A DNA stretch of 64,000 nt from contig CAYMIW010000014.1 of assembly GCA_964390725.1 (NCBI GenBank), forward strand, positions 4,970 to 68,969. Reading direction: 5' to 3'. The DNA is from JAABTH01 sp964390725. GTDB taxonomy: Bacteria > Bacillota > Dethiobacteria > DTU022. Positions 26,143 through 34,558 of this stretch are shown here, piece by piece. Numbering within the stretch: position 1 is the first letter of the stretch; every line of letters begins with the position of its first letter. The notes below the pieces were generated by a model. It saw only the letters and a list, made by a program, of their open reading frames with translations, was not told where the DNA came from and searched no databases. The position numbers were made by a program, and so were the translations under genes.

Positions 26143-28515
26143 ATGAACAATAATACGAATCCTCTTGATGCAATCGTTTTTCGCTACAAACCTGAACCTT
26201 CTGAATTGATAATGATCCTTCAAGATATCCAAGTTGAATTTGGTTATATAGCTCCCGAGGCTGTTGAAATAGTTTCTTCATACCTAGGCTTACCCCAGCC
26301 ACAAATATATTCCATTGCAACATTTTATAATTCGTTCCGGCTTAAACCCGGGGGGAAACATAAAATTGAAGTATGTGAAGGTACTGCCTGTCATATCAGG
26401 GGGGCCTCATTACTGCTTGACCAGTTGAAAGATAAACTTGGTATATGTCCCGGTGAGACTACAGCTGATCAAAATTTCACCCTTAACTCAGTCCACTGCG
26501 TTGGAGCCTGTGCCATGGCCCCCGTACTGGTTATTGACGGTGATTACCATGGCAATGTAACTTCTTCCGGGTTAAACAAGCTATTAAGAAGTTATAGTTC
26601 CGGTGAAGGTAGAGCAGTTCTTAAGCATGACGAAGAAACACCTGCCGAGTTCATCGGTGAAAAAATCACATCCTCTGAACAATTCGATACCTTGCGAAAA
26701 AGACTGATTAAAACCATGATTAATGAAGAACCTGAATTACTGGTTTGTGCAGGGACCGGTTGCCTCGCCAAGGGTAGTTACATGGTTGCTGAAGCTTTAA
26801 AAAAGCAACTGGAACTACAAAATAAACATTTGCCTGTAAATCTTCTTTTAAAAAATGTCGGCTGCCAGGGTTTTTGTGAAAAAGGTCCACTGGTTGTCCT
26901 ACAACCTGATAACATATTTTACTGTAATGTCCAGCCCGATGATGCTTCGGAAATAATCAGTGAAACAGTAATTAATAAAAGAACTATCGATCATCTTTTA
27001 TATCATGACCCCGATTCTTCTGGCAGTATCAAATATTACAATAAAATACCATTTTTTAAGGGTCAGCAGCGTATCGCCCTGCGAAACCTCGGCATCGTGG
27101 ATCCTCTCAGCTTATATGATTACATCGCCAAAGGCGGCTTTGCCGCACTTATTAAGACCCTTAACAATATGAAGCCGGAAGAGGTAATAGCTGAAGTAGA
27201 AAAATCCGGTCTGCGCGGCAGGGGCGGTGGGGGATTCCCAACCGGTAAAAAATGGCGATCCAGCGCTGAAGTCCCTTCGGCAATCCGTTATGTTATCTGT
27301 AACGGCGATGAAGGAGATCCCGGAGCTTTCATGGATCGCAGCATCATGGAAGGTGATCCCTACTCGGTTATAGAAGGCATGATCATTTGCGCCTATGCAG
27401 TTGGAGCTGAGCATGGTTACATTTATGTTCGTGAAGAATACCCCCGGGCTCTTAATCATTTGAATATGGCTATTGAACAGTGCAGATTAGCCGGTTTTCT
27501 CGGCCCTGATATATGTGGAAAAAACTTTTCATTTGATATAAAGATTAATCGTGGAACAGGAGCATTTGTTTGTGGTGAATCGACAGCTTTAATGCAGTCG
27601 ATCGAAGGGAAAGCAGGAGAACCAAGGGCAAAATATACACGCTCATCCCAGCGGGGTCTCTACAACAAGCCGACCGTTCTGAATAACGTTGAAACCTTTA
27701 CTAATATTCCTGTTATCATTAATAATGGCGCTTCCTGGTTTTTATCAACCGGAACAGAATCAAGCCCGGGAACTAAAGTATTTTCTGTTGTCGGGAAAGT
27801 TAAAAACACCGGTCTCGTTGAAGTTGCCATGGGCATAACCCTGCGTCAGATTATTTTTGATGTTTGCGGAGGTATGTTAAACAATAAGGCTTTTAAGGCT
27901 GTGCAAACCGGCGGCCCTTCCGGGGGTTGCCTCCCCGAGAATAAGCTTGACTTGCCCGTTGATTTTGACAGTTTGTCCCGCGAAGGGTCTATGATGGGTT
28001 CCGGCGGTATGATCGTAATGGATGAAGATACTTGTATGGTTGATGTAGCCAGGTATTTCATCAGTTTTCTCGCCAGTGAATCCTGTGGCAAGTGCGCTCC
28101 TTGCAGGCTCGGTTTAAACAAATTACACGATATTCTGTCCAGAATCTGCAGTGGAAATGGTGAACCGGAAGACCTGGATAGAATTATTACTCTGCTTGAC
28201 CTGCTTGATGAAAGTTCCCTCTGTGGTTTAGGAAAATCAGCGTCAAACCCTGTTCGCAGCACTCTTAAACATTTCAGGGAAGAATACCTGGCCCATATAA
28301 TTGACAAAAAATGTCCTGCAAAGGTATGCAGGGACTTAATTTCTTACAGGATTACAACAGATTGTACAGGCTGCAGGCGTTGTGCCAGGACCTGTCCTGC
28401 CGGGGCTATAAGTGGCAATAAAAATGAACAGCATCACATTGACCAGGAACTATGCAGTCGTTGCGGCCTCTGTCTGCAAACCTGTAATTTTGATGCAATA
28501 ATTGTAGAAAACTGA
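26143..28515 (+). CDS. NuoE-NuoF fusion, NADH-binding subunit of a soluble redox complex
   Basis: A 790-residue flavin and iron-sulfur protein. Residues 1-150 are NuoE-like with four 2Fe-2S cysteines (C78, C83, C119, C123). Residues about 185-270 are a second thioredoxin-like 2Fe-2S domain (CAGTGC...GCQGFC) as at the N-terminus of HydB/HndC/NfnA-type NuoF proteins. Next comes the NuoF core with the FMN/NADH glycine-rich segment GLRGRGGGGFPTGKKW and CNGDEGDPGAFMDR, then the 4Fe-4S motif CGKCAPCR, and finally a two-cluster ferredoxin tail (CTGCRRCARTC, CSRCGLCLQTC). Such modules move electrons between NAD(H), ferredoxin and a partner enzyme in bifurcating hydrogenases and dehydrogenases. No hydrogenase catalytic subunit follows; the partners are the two flavoproteins downstream. 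Confidence 0.92.
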   Translation: MNNNTNPLDAIVFRYKPEPSELIMILQDIQVEFGYIAPEAVEIVSSYLGLPQPQIYSIATFYNSFRLKPGGKHKIEVCEGTACHIRGASLLLDQLKDKLGICPGETTADQNFTLNSVHCVGACAMAPVLVIDGDYHGNVTSSGLNKLLRSYSSGEGRAVLKHDEETPAEFIGEKITSSEQFDTLRKRLIKTMINEEPELLVCAGTGCLAKGSYMVAEALKKQLELQNKHLPVNLLLKNVGCQGFCEKGPLVVLQPDNIFYCNVQPDDASEIISETVINKRTIDHLLYHDPDSSGSIKYYNKIPFFKGQQRIALRNLGIVDPLSLYDYIAKGGFAALIKTLNNMKPEEVIAEVEKSGLRGRGGGGFPTGKKWRSSAEVPSAIRYVICNGDEGDPGAFMDRSIMEGDPYSVIEGMIICAYAVGAEHGYIYVREEYPRALNHLNMAIEQCRLAGFLGPDICGKNFSFDIKINRGTGAFVCGESTALMQSIEGKAGEPRAKYTRSSQRGLYNKPTVLNNVETFTNIPVIINNGASWFLSTGTESSPGTKVFSVVGKVKNTGLVEVAMGITLRQIIFDVCGGMLNNKAFKAVQTGGPSGGCLPENKLDLPVDFDSLSREGSMMGSGGMIVMDEDTCMVDVARYFISFLASESCGKCAPCRLGLNKLHDILSRICSGNGEPEDLDRIITLLDLLDESSLCGLGKSASNPVRSTLKHFREEYLAHIIDKKCPAKVCRDLISYRITTDCTGCRRCARTCPAGAISGNKNEQHHIDQELCSRCGLCLQTCNFDAIIVEN

Positions 28516-28538
28516 ATCAGGCTGATGAAGGAGTCACC

Positions 28539-31500
28539 ATGAGTAATATGATTGAGATAACCGTAGACAATCAGGCAGTCAGAGCAGAAGAAGGAGCTAT
28601 GCTGCTTGATGTATTGCGGGGTATGGGTATCTATATTCCCACCCTCTGCAACCATCCGGCCCTGGCACCGAGTGGGTCCTGCCGCCTATGTATTGTTGAA
28701 GTGGGTTCAGAAAAATGGCCCGGTGTGAATAAGCTTGTTACCTCCTGCCTCTACCCGGTTGAGCAAGGGTTAATTGTAAAAACACGAAGCAGTGAAGTAT
28801 TAAAAACACGAAGAGCCCTATTTGAACTTTATCTTGCTGAATTCCCCGATTCCGAAGAAATAAAAGCCATGGCTCGTCTCGAGGGAATCGAACATTCATC
28901 ATTTGCTATTAACGAAAACAGCAAAAGCTGCATATTATGCGGTTTATGTACCAGGGTATGCCAGGATTACGGTCCCGGAGCGATTGCAACCCAGGAGAGA
29001 GGTATTACCAAGTATATCGGTCCCGGTCCTGATAACCCGGCAGAACTGTGCACAGGGTGCCGCACATGTGCCTCAATTTGTCCGACTTCTGCCATTACCC
29101 TGGAACAAAAAGAAGGCATCCTAACTATTTGGGGTCGTGAATTTCAGGTTCCGGTATGCTCAGTTGATCCTTCACTATGCCGCGGCTGTGGATTATGTGA
29201 AGAAGTTTGCCCATTTTCAGTTCCGCGCTCACTGATTAAAATCGGAGAGGAAGCCCTGGCTTATATTTCTTCGGACACGTGCCGGGGATGTGGTATTTGC
29301 GCCGGTTCCTGTCCTTCAGGCGCTATCAGCCAAAAAGTTACAGAGGAGCAGAGTTCACCCGACCGGCTGCTACCAGACAAATTAACTGCCGGAAAAGATA
29401 TCATTTTTGGTTGTTCGCGAATACCAAAATCAGAACTAAAAGAAAACCTGATCAGGGTCAGCTGTATTGGGGCGGTTCAGCTTACAACAGTGCTTAATTT
29501 TATTGCTGCCGGTGCCAGAAGTGTGTCCCTGATATGCCGTGAAAAACAAACCTGTCCTTTTGGCGCGGGTTGTGATTTAGCTGAAAAAATGGTTAATACA
29601 ATCAGCGAACTGCTTGATTATCTAGGCCTGCAAAAAAAAAGGGTTACCCTTCTGAAACCTGGTGCCGGGCCCAGTGCTCCACGGCAGGCCTGGGAAGAGT
29701 ATACTGCTAAGCTTGATCAGGCTGGATGCTTTGCTAAAAGCAACCGGGTAATTGTAAATGAGCTATCCTTAGATTCAGCACTTCTTCTTATAGAAGAGCT
29801 TAAAAACAGGCCCACTGCTTCGATTAATCTTCCGGTTGATGTTGCCAGCCTCCTTAAACAGCAGCTTGATTATGACAAAGAAGAATTACTATATCTTGGC
29901 TATTTACCTGAATTACACCTTTTAGTTAAGTTGTGCACCGGGGAAGATTATGTTTTGGCTATCATAAAATCAGCGCTGCAATTCCTGAACAGGCTGGGAA
30001 TTAAGGCCAAGCCTGTTATTAGTAAGCAGCAGCTTGCAGAATTGAATAACAGCCGTATCCTCACCCTGTTTCCGCCTTCTGAAGTGCTGCAGGAAAATGG
30101 TTTTCACCCGGTTAGCCTGGATCAATTGGCCGGGAGAGACAAGGGTAAAGATTTCAGGTTTTCTCTCAGCCGTATAGAAAAAAAAGAACTGCTTGATTTA
30201 CTCAAAAACACAAAGGGAGATAAGCTTTGTGTCAGTCCTGCTGAATACCTGCAGTTATGCTTAATGTTCCGTTCCGGCACCTGGCAAAGCTCGCCTTTGA
30301 AAACTATCTGTATATATGAAGAAGGGTGTATTGAAACCGGCAGCAGAGATCATGAACAAACTGACAGCTTCAGGATAACCAAACATCCCATTCTGCCGGC
30401 CCCTGATCAAGCCGTTGTAGATTTTAGTTTCAACGGCCGGCCCTTAAAAGCACGGAACAACGAGGTAGTCACTTCGGCCCTTTATGCCTCGGGTATTCAT
30501 GTCTTTGGACATCACAAAAGCGACGACAGCGCCCAGGGCATTTACTGCGTTAACGGTCAGTGCTCACAGTGCATGGTTATTGCCAATGGCCGGCCGGTAA
30601 AAGGTTGTATGACTCCTGTGACAGAGGGAATGGTTGTTGAAAGTGTTGAGGGGGTACCAGGGCTGTCCGATGCACAAACCTCAAAACCGCTTCTAACGGA
30701 ACCTCCCCTGGTTGAAACTGATGTCCTTATTATAGGTGGGGGACCTGCAGGTATTTCTGCCGCCATCGAACTGGGCCGGGTAGGAATTAATACACTTCTT
30801 GTAGACGACAAACAGCAGCTGGGAGGCAAACTTAGTCTGCAAACCCATAATTTTTTCGGTTCGGTTGATGATTGCTTTGCCGGTACCCGCGGAATGCAAA
30901 TCGGGGATATACTGCTCGCAGACCTTAATAAGCTTCCGGCTGTTAAACAAATGCTAAATTCAACGGCAATCGGTGTTTTCACCGATGGTAAAATCGGTAT
31001 TTCCAGTAATGGCACATATAAACTGGTTAAAGCTAAAAAAATACTCTTTACTACCGGGGCAAGAGAGAAAAGCCTGGCTATACCCGGGGCGGATCTTCCC
31101 GGTGTATACGGTGCCGGTGCTTTTCAAACCCTGGTTAACCGTGACCTGATTCGCTGTGCTGAACGCCTTTTTATCGTCGGCGGAGGCAATGTTGGTCTGA
31201 TTGGAGCTTACCATGCCCTGCAGGCCGGAATAGATGTAGTTGGCCTGGTTGAAGCTCTTCCCCGTTGTGGAGGTTATAAAGTCCATGAGGATAAAATAAA
31301 GCGCTTTGGAGTGCCAATCTGGACTGCGCATACCGTTTTGCGCATCGAAGGCAAAGAAAAAGTTGAAAGAGTAATCATTGCTGCAATTGATGATAATTTT
31401 AAACCTGTTCCCGGGACTGAAAGAGCTTTTAACGTTGATACTGTATTGATTGCAGTCGGCTTGAGCCCGGTTAACGAACTGCACCAAAAAGCTACTGAAT

Positions 31501-32453
31501 ACGGCATGGATGTATATGCTGCTGGAGACGCCAACGAAATTGCCGAAGCATCGGCCGCCATTTTTTCCGGTAAAATCATCGGTCGCCGCATTGCCCAGTC
31601 CCTGGGAGTGGATTTGCCAATTCCATCGGAATGGGAAGAGTTTGGAAATATACTGAAGCAGCATTCCCCTGACAGTAAACCTTTTACCCCCCCGGACGAC
31701 AAGGGGAATAGCGTATATCCATTAATCCGCTGCGTGCAGGAAATACCCTGCAACCCCTGCACTGAAGCCTGCCCCAAGAATTTAATCAGCATGAAAGATT
31801 CGATTCTGTCTCTTCCGGATTATTCCGGTGGATGCATAGGTTGCGGTAAATGCGTCCTGGCCTGCCCCGGCCTGGCCATTAACCTGGTTATTGAAGATTA
31901 TGATCCTGATCAGGAAAAAGCCTTATTGATGATGCCTTTTGAATTTAATAATGATCTGATTTCCATCGGCAGCGAAATCACCACAACCGATATGACTGGG
32001 AACCCGGTCGGCACGGGAAAAATCATTGCTTTAAAGGAAGGCGGGGGCCAGAACAGCAGAAGACTACTCATGCTGGAGGTTCCCTATGAACAGCGTCATC
32101 TTGTAGCAGGCTACAGGGTCAGGGATATCGATGCCGGGGAGCCGGTTGATCTTCATCCCGTTCCTGAGGATGATCCTATTGTCTGCCGCTGCGAAAGAGT
32201 GCGCAGAAGTGAAATAGTAAGGGCCATCCGTGACGGAGTCAGGGATATGAACCAGCTGAAAGCCTTGCTGAGAACCGGCCTGGGTGGTTGTAATGGAAAA
32301 ACCTGCACAGATTTAATTCTTCGTCTTTACAAAGAAGAAGGGATACCAGTTTCAGAAGTAACCCTACCGACACACAGACCCCTGGTAGCAGAAGTACACC
32401 TTGATTGTTTCCTTGGTAGTAAAAAGGAGGATCCGAATCGTGACGGTAGCTAA
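28539..32453 (+). CDS. Multidomain iron-sulfur flavoprotein: NuoG-like, MvhD-like, HcnA-like oxidoreductase, BFD-like
   Basis: An unusually large 1304-residue redox protein. In order: an N-terminal 2Fe-2S domain (C37, C48, C51, C70); a NuoG/HydA-type ferredoxin region with four 4Fe-4S motifs (C131, C171, C214 and C248 onward); an MvhD/FlpD-like domain about 286-360 (FGCSRIP, VSCIGAVQ, CPFGAGC); a linker of roughly 250 residues with no clear assignment; a second 2Fe-2S domain about 628-690 (GQCSQC) as in HcnA/sarcosine-oxidase alpha; a two-dinucleotide FAD/NAD domain (LIIGGGPAGISAA about 728, FIVGGGNVG about 877); a two-cluster ferredoxin about 1070-1115; and a BFD-like 2Fe-2S domain (VCRCE about 1214, CNGKTC). 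It lies 23 bases after the NuoEF gene and overlaps the oxidase gene by 14 bp. The architecture suggests a bridge between an amino-acid dehydrogenase and NAD/ferredoxin. Confidence 0.88.
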   Translation: MSNMIEITVDNQAVRAEEGAMLLDVLRGMGIYIPTLCNHPALAPSGSCRLCIVEVGSEKWPGVNKLVTSCLYPVEQGLIVKTRSSEVLKTRRALFELYLAEFPDSEEIKAMARLEGIEHSSFAINENSKSCILCGLCTRVCQDYGPGAIATQERGITKYIGPGPDNPAELCTGCRTCASICPTSAITLEQKEGILTIWGREFQVPVCSVDPSLCRGCGLCEEVCPFSVPRSLIKIGEEALAYISSDTCRGCGICAGSCPSGAISQKVTEEQSSPDRLLPDKLTAGKDIIFGCSRIPKSELKENLIRVSCIGAVQLTTVLNFIAAGARSVSLICREKQTCPFGAGCDLAEKMVNTISELLDYLGLQKKRVTLLKPGAGPSAPRQAWEEYTAKLDQAGCFAKSNRVIVNELSLDSALLLIEELKNRPTASINLPVDVASLLKQQLDYDKEELLYLGYLPELHLLVKLCTGEDYVLAIIKSALQFLNRLGIKAKPVISKQQLAELNNSRILTLFPPSEVLQENGFHPVSLDQLAGRDKGKDFRFSLSRIEKKELLDLLKNTKGDKLCVSPAEYLQLCLMFRSGTWQSSPLKTICIYEEGCIETGSRDHEQTDSFRITKHPILPAPDQAVVDFSFNGRPLKARNNEVVTSALYASGIHVFGHHKSDDSAQGIYCVNGQCSQCMVIANGRPVKGCMTPVTEGMVVESVEGVPGLSDAQTSKPLLTEPPLVETDVLIIGGGPAGISAAIELGRVGINTLLVDDKQQLGGKLSLQTHNFFGSVDDCFAGTRGMQIGDILLADLNKLPAVKQMLNSTAIGVFTDGKIGISSNGTYKLVKAKKILFTTGAREKSLAIPGADLPGVYGAGAFQTLVNRDLIRCAERLFIVGGGNVGLIGAYHALQAGIDVVGLVEALPRCGGYKVHEDKIKRFGVPIWTAHTVLRIEGKEKVERVIIAAIDDNFKPVPGTERAFNVDTVLIAVGLSPVNELHQKATEYGMDVYAAGDANEIAEASAAIFSGKIIGRRIAQSLGVDLPIPSEWEEFGNILKQHSPDSKPFTPPDDKGNSVYPLIRCVQEIPCNPCTEACPKNLISMKDSILSLPDYSGGCIGCGKCVLACPGLAINLVIEDYDPDQEKALLMMPFEFNNDLISIGSEITTTDMTGNPVGTGKIIALKEGGGQNSRRLLMLEVPYEQRHLVAGYRVRDIDAGEPVDLHPVPEDDPIVCRCERVRRSEIVRAIRDGVRDMNQLKALLRTGLGGCNGKTCTDLILRLYKEEGIPVSEVTLPTHRPLVAEVHLDCFLGSKKEDPNRDGS

Positions 32454-33612
32454 AACATACGATGTAATCGTGGTTGGTTCCGGTAGTGTCGGCAACCCTA
32501 CCGCTTATCACCTGGCAAAAGCAGGTCTGAAAGTGCTGGTAATCGATAAAAGATCTTCTTCCGGACAGGGTGATAATAAGGCAGCAATTGGCGGGGTTAG
32601 GGCGACCCATTCAGATCCGGGAAAAATCAGCACGTGTCTGGAAAGCATAAAAATATTTTCCAGCTGGGAAGGACAATATGGTTTCGACATTGGTTGGAAG
32701 AGTGGTGGTTACTGTTTTCCAGTTTATGATCATACCGTCGAATCAACTTTAAAAAACCTGCTTTCAGCGCAACAAGAATACGGTTTAAATATCAACTGGG
32801 TCGGACCGGAAGAAATTAAAGAAATCATTCCGGGAATCAATCCTGAGGGATTACTCGGCGGCACCTATTCACCGGAAGATGGACAGGTTTCTTCAATCCT
32901 TGCTCCGATTGCCTTTCAGCGTGAAGCGGAAAAGAATGGCGCAGTATACCTTTTTAATGAAGCAGTAACCGGCTACCTCCGCAGCGGTGATTGTATTACC
33001 GGAGTAAAAACAGCAAAAAACAGCTACAGCTCTGAATGGGTTGTAATTGCAACAGGAGCAGATGCCGGAGAGCACGGACCCCTGCTGGGTATAGACATAC
33101 CTGTTTTCCCCGATTCCCATGAAGCCGGCATTTCCGCCCCGGTTAAACCTTTTTTGGCCCCTCTGATTGTTGACCTGCGTCCCGGGCCGGAAGGCAAAAC
33201 AACAAACTTTTATTTTGGCCAGAACAAAGAAGGACAGATTATCTTTTGTTATACACCCAGGGAGCTTTTTCCGGGAACTAACAGAGAGTCATTATCCGAG
33301 TTTCTACCGGTTTTAGCCAGCCGTATGATTGACCTTATTCCAAAATTAAAAAACCTTTTAATCAGGCGTACCTGGAGAGGTTGCTATCCAATGACCCCGG
33401 ACGGAATACCGATAATTGATTATGCAAAGGGTCTGGATAAAGTTATTCTCGCCGTTGGAATGTGCGGCCAGGGTTTGATGCTCGGCCCTGGTGTCGGTAA
33501 AAATATAAGCTCCATGATCGCCGCCGGTAAACCATGCATTCCGGAAGAAGCCCAACACTGTTTCCGTTGTAATCGTAATATATACGATTCGGAAACTGAA
33601 GCATTAAGCTGA
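32440..33612 (+). CDS. FAD-dependent amine/amino-acid dehydrogenase, DadA/HcnC-like
   Basis: A 390-residue FAD protein of the D-amino-acid oxidase/glycine oxidase superfamily. The ADP-binding motif VVGSGSVGNPTAYHLAKAG lies at about 11-29, and the C-terminal FAD segment has TPDGIPIIDY and GMCGQGLMLGPGVGK. It ends with a CxxC (CFRC), which may bind a cofactor or zinc. GTG 32440 is chosen because AAGGAGG lies nine bases upstream. Together with the HcnA-like part of the preceding protein it recalls heterotrimeric dehydrogenases such as HcnABC, LhpBEF (D-hydroxyproline dehydrogenase) and the dye-linked proline dehydrogenases. The substrate is inferred to be proline-like because proC follows; glycine, sarcosine or another amino acid is possible. 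Confidence 0.85.
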   Translation: MTVAKTYDVIVVGSGSVGNPTAYHLAKAGLKVLVIDKRSSSGQGDNKAAIGGVRATHSDPGKISTCLESIKIFSSWEGQYGFDIGWKSGGYCFPVYDHTVESTLKNLLSAQQEYGLNINWVGPEEIKEIIPGINPEGLLGGTYSPEDGQVSSILAPIAFQREAEKNGAVYLFNEAVTGYLRSGDCITGVKTAKNSYSSEWVVIATGADAGEHGPLLGIDIPVFPDSHEAGISAPVKPFLAPLIVDLRPGPEGKTTNFYFGQNKEGQIIFCYTPRELFPGTNRESLSEFLPVLASRMIDLIPKLKNLLIRRTWRGCYPMTPDGIPIIDYAKGLDKVILAVGMCGQGLMLGPGVGKNISSMIAAGKPCIPEEAQHCFRCNRNIYDSETEALS

Positions 33613-33717
33613 TCTTAACTAACCTCCCGAGCTATCCATTAATTCCCTATCCCTTGCGAAATAAATCAAATTTAGATAGAATATTTGCCAAGACTTAATT
33701 TCAAGGGAGAATTGTAT

Positions 33718-34530
33718 ATGAACAATGAGCGAATAGCAATAATCGGATGCGGGGCTATGGGATCTGCCCTGGCCAAAGGCATGGTAAAAGCAGGCGGCAT
33801 TGAACCTTCATCACTTTTTTTATACGATCTTGATAAAGACAGGATGAACCAGCTGGCGGGTGAGCTTGAAGCTGTCCCGGTCGACAAATTAAAAGATTTT
33901 ATCCCCCTCTGTAAGCATATTTATATTGCCGTAAAACCACAGGATACAGAAGGACTTCTTTATGCCATCAAACCGCTGGTCCAGCCCGATCAAATTTACG
34001 TGTCGATTGCCGCCGGTATTACAATCAGTTTTATTGAAAGTTGCCTGTCATCCGGTACCAAGGTAGTTCGTTTAATGCCGAATACTCCCTGCCTGGTTGG
34101 AGAAGGAACTATCGCCGTTAGCACGGGTGACGCAATAACTGACAAAGAAAAACGGGAAATCGAGGACATGCTAAAGCCATTGGGATTGACAATCAGAGTT
34201 CCTGAGAAACTTATGGATGCAGTAACTGGCTTAAGCGGTACCGGCCCTGCATATGTCTATCTCTTTATTGAAACTATGATCGATGCCGGTGTTTCTGTTG
34301 GGATCAGAAGAGATACAGCTGCCAAAATGGTCGTACAAAATGTTATAGGCGCAGCAAAAATGCTTGAACAAAATACTCAACATCCTGCTGAACTGCGTAA
34401 CATCGTTACTTCCCCGGCCGGAACAACCAGCGCTGCCCTCCTGGTTTTAGAAGAATCAGGCTTCAGAAGCTGCCTGATCAAAGCTGTAAGGGAAGCAACC
34501 AGACGTTCCGAGGAATTGAGACTCGGCTGA
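33718..34530 (+). CDS. proC: Pyrroline-5-carboxylate reductase
   Basis: Reduces P5C to L-proline with NAD(P)H. The 270-residue protein has the Rossmann motif IAIIGCGAMGSALAKGM (about 5-21), the VKPQD segment, RLMPNTPCLVGEG (about 117-129) and the C-terminal dimer motif LSGTGPAYVYLFIE followed by SPAGTTSAAL, all diagnostic of ProC. AAGGGAG precedes ATG 33718. In this window ProC would drain P5C made by the HypD-like enzyme or RocD, acting as an electron sink. Confidence 0.95.
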   Translation: MNNERIAIIGCGAMGSALAKGMVKAGGIEPSSLFLYDLDKDRMNQLAGELEAVPVDKLKDFIPLCKHIYIAVKPQDTEGLLYAIKPLVQPDQIYVSIAAGITISFIESCLSSGTKVVRLMPNTPCLVGEGTIAVSTGDAITDKEKREIEDMLKPLGLTIRVPEKLMDAVTGLSGTGPAYVYLFIETMIDAGVSVGIRRDTAAKMVVQNVIGAAKMLEQNTQHPAELRNIVTSPAGTTSAALLVLEESGFRSCLIKAVREATRRSEELRLG

Positions 34531-34558
34531 TTCCTAATATTTTATAGGGGGTTTGAAT

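Noticed and set aside
30557..31792. Several long minus-strand open frames within the giant flavoprotein gene
   Set aside because: They overlap a plus-strand gene with clear cofactor motifs and have no family features of their own.
26143..33612. Electron-bifurcating hydrogenase (HydABC) operon
   Set aside because: The NuoEF and NuoG-like modules are present, but no H-cluster motifs were seen; the partner is a DadA/HcnC-like flavoprotein.
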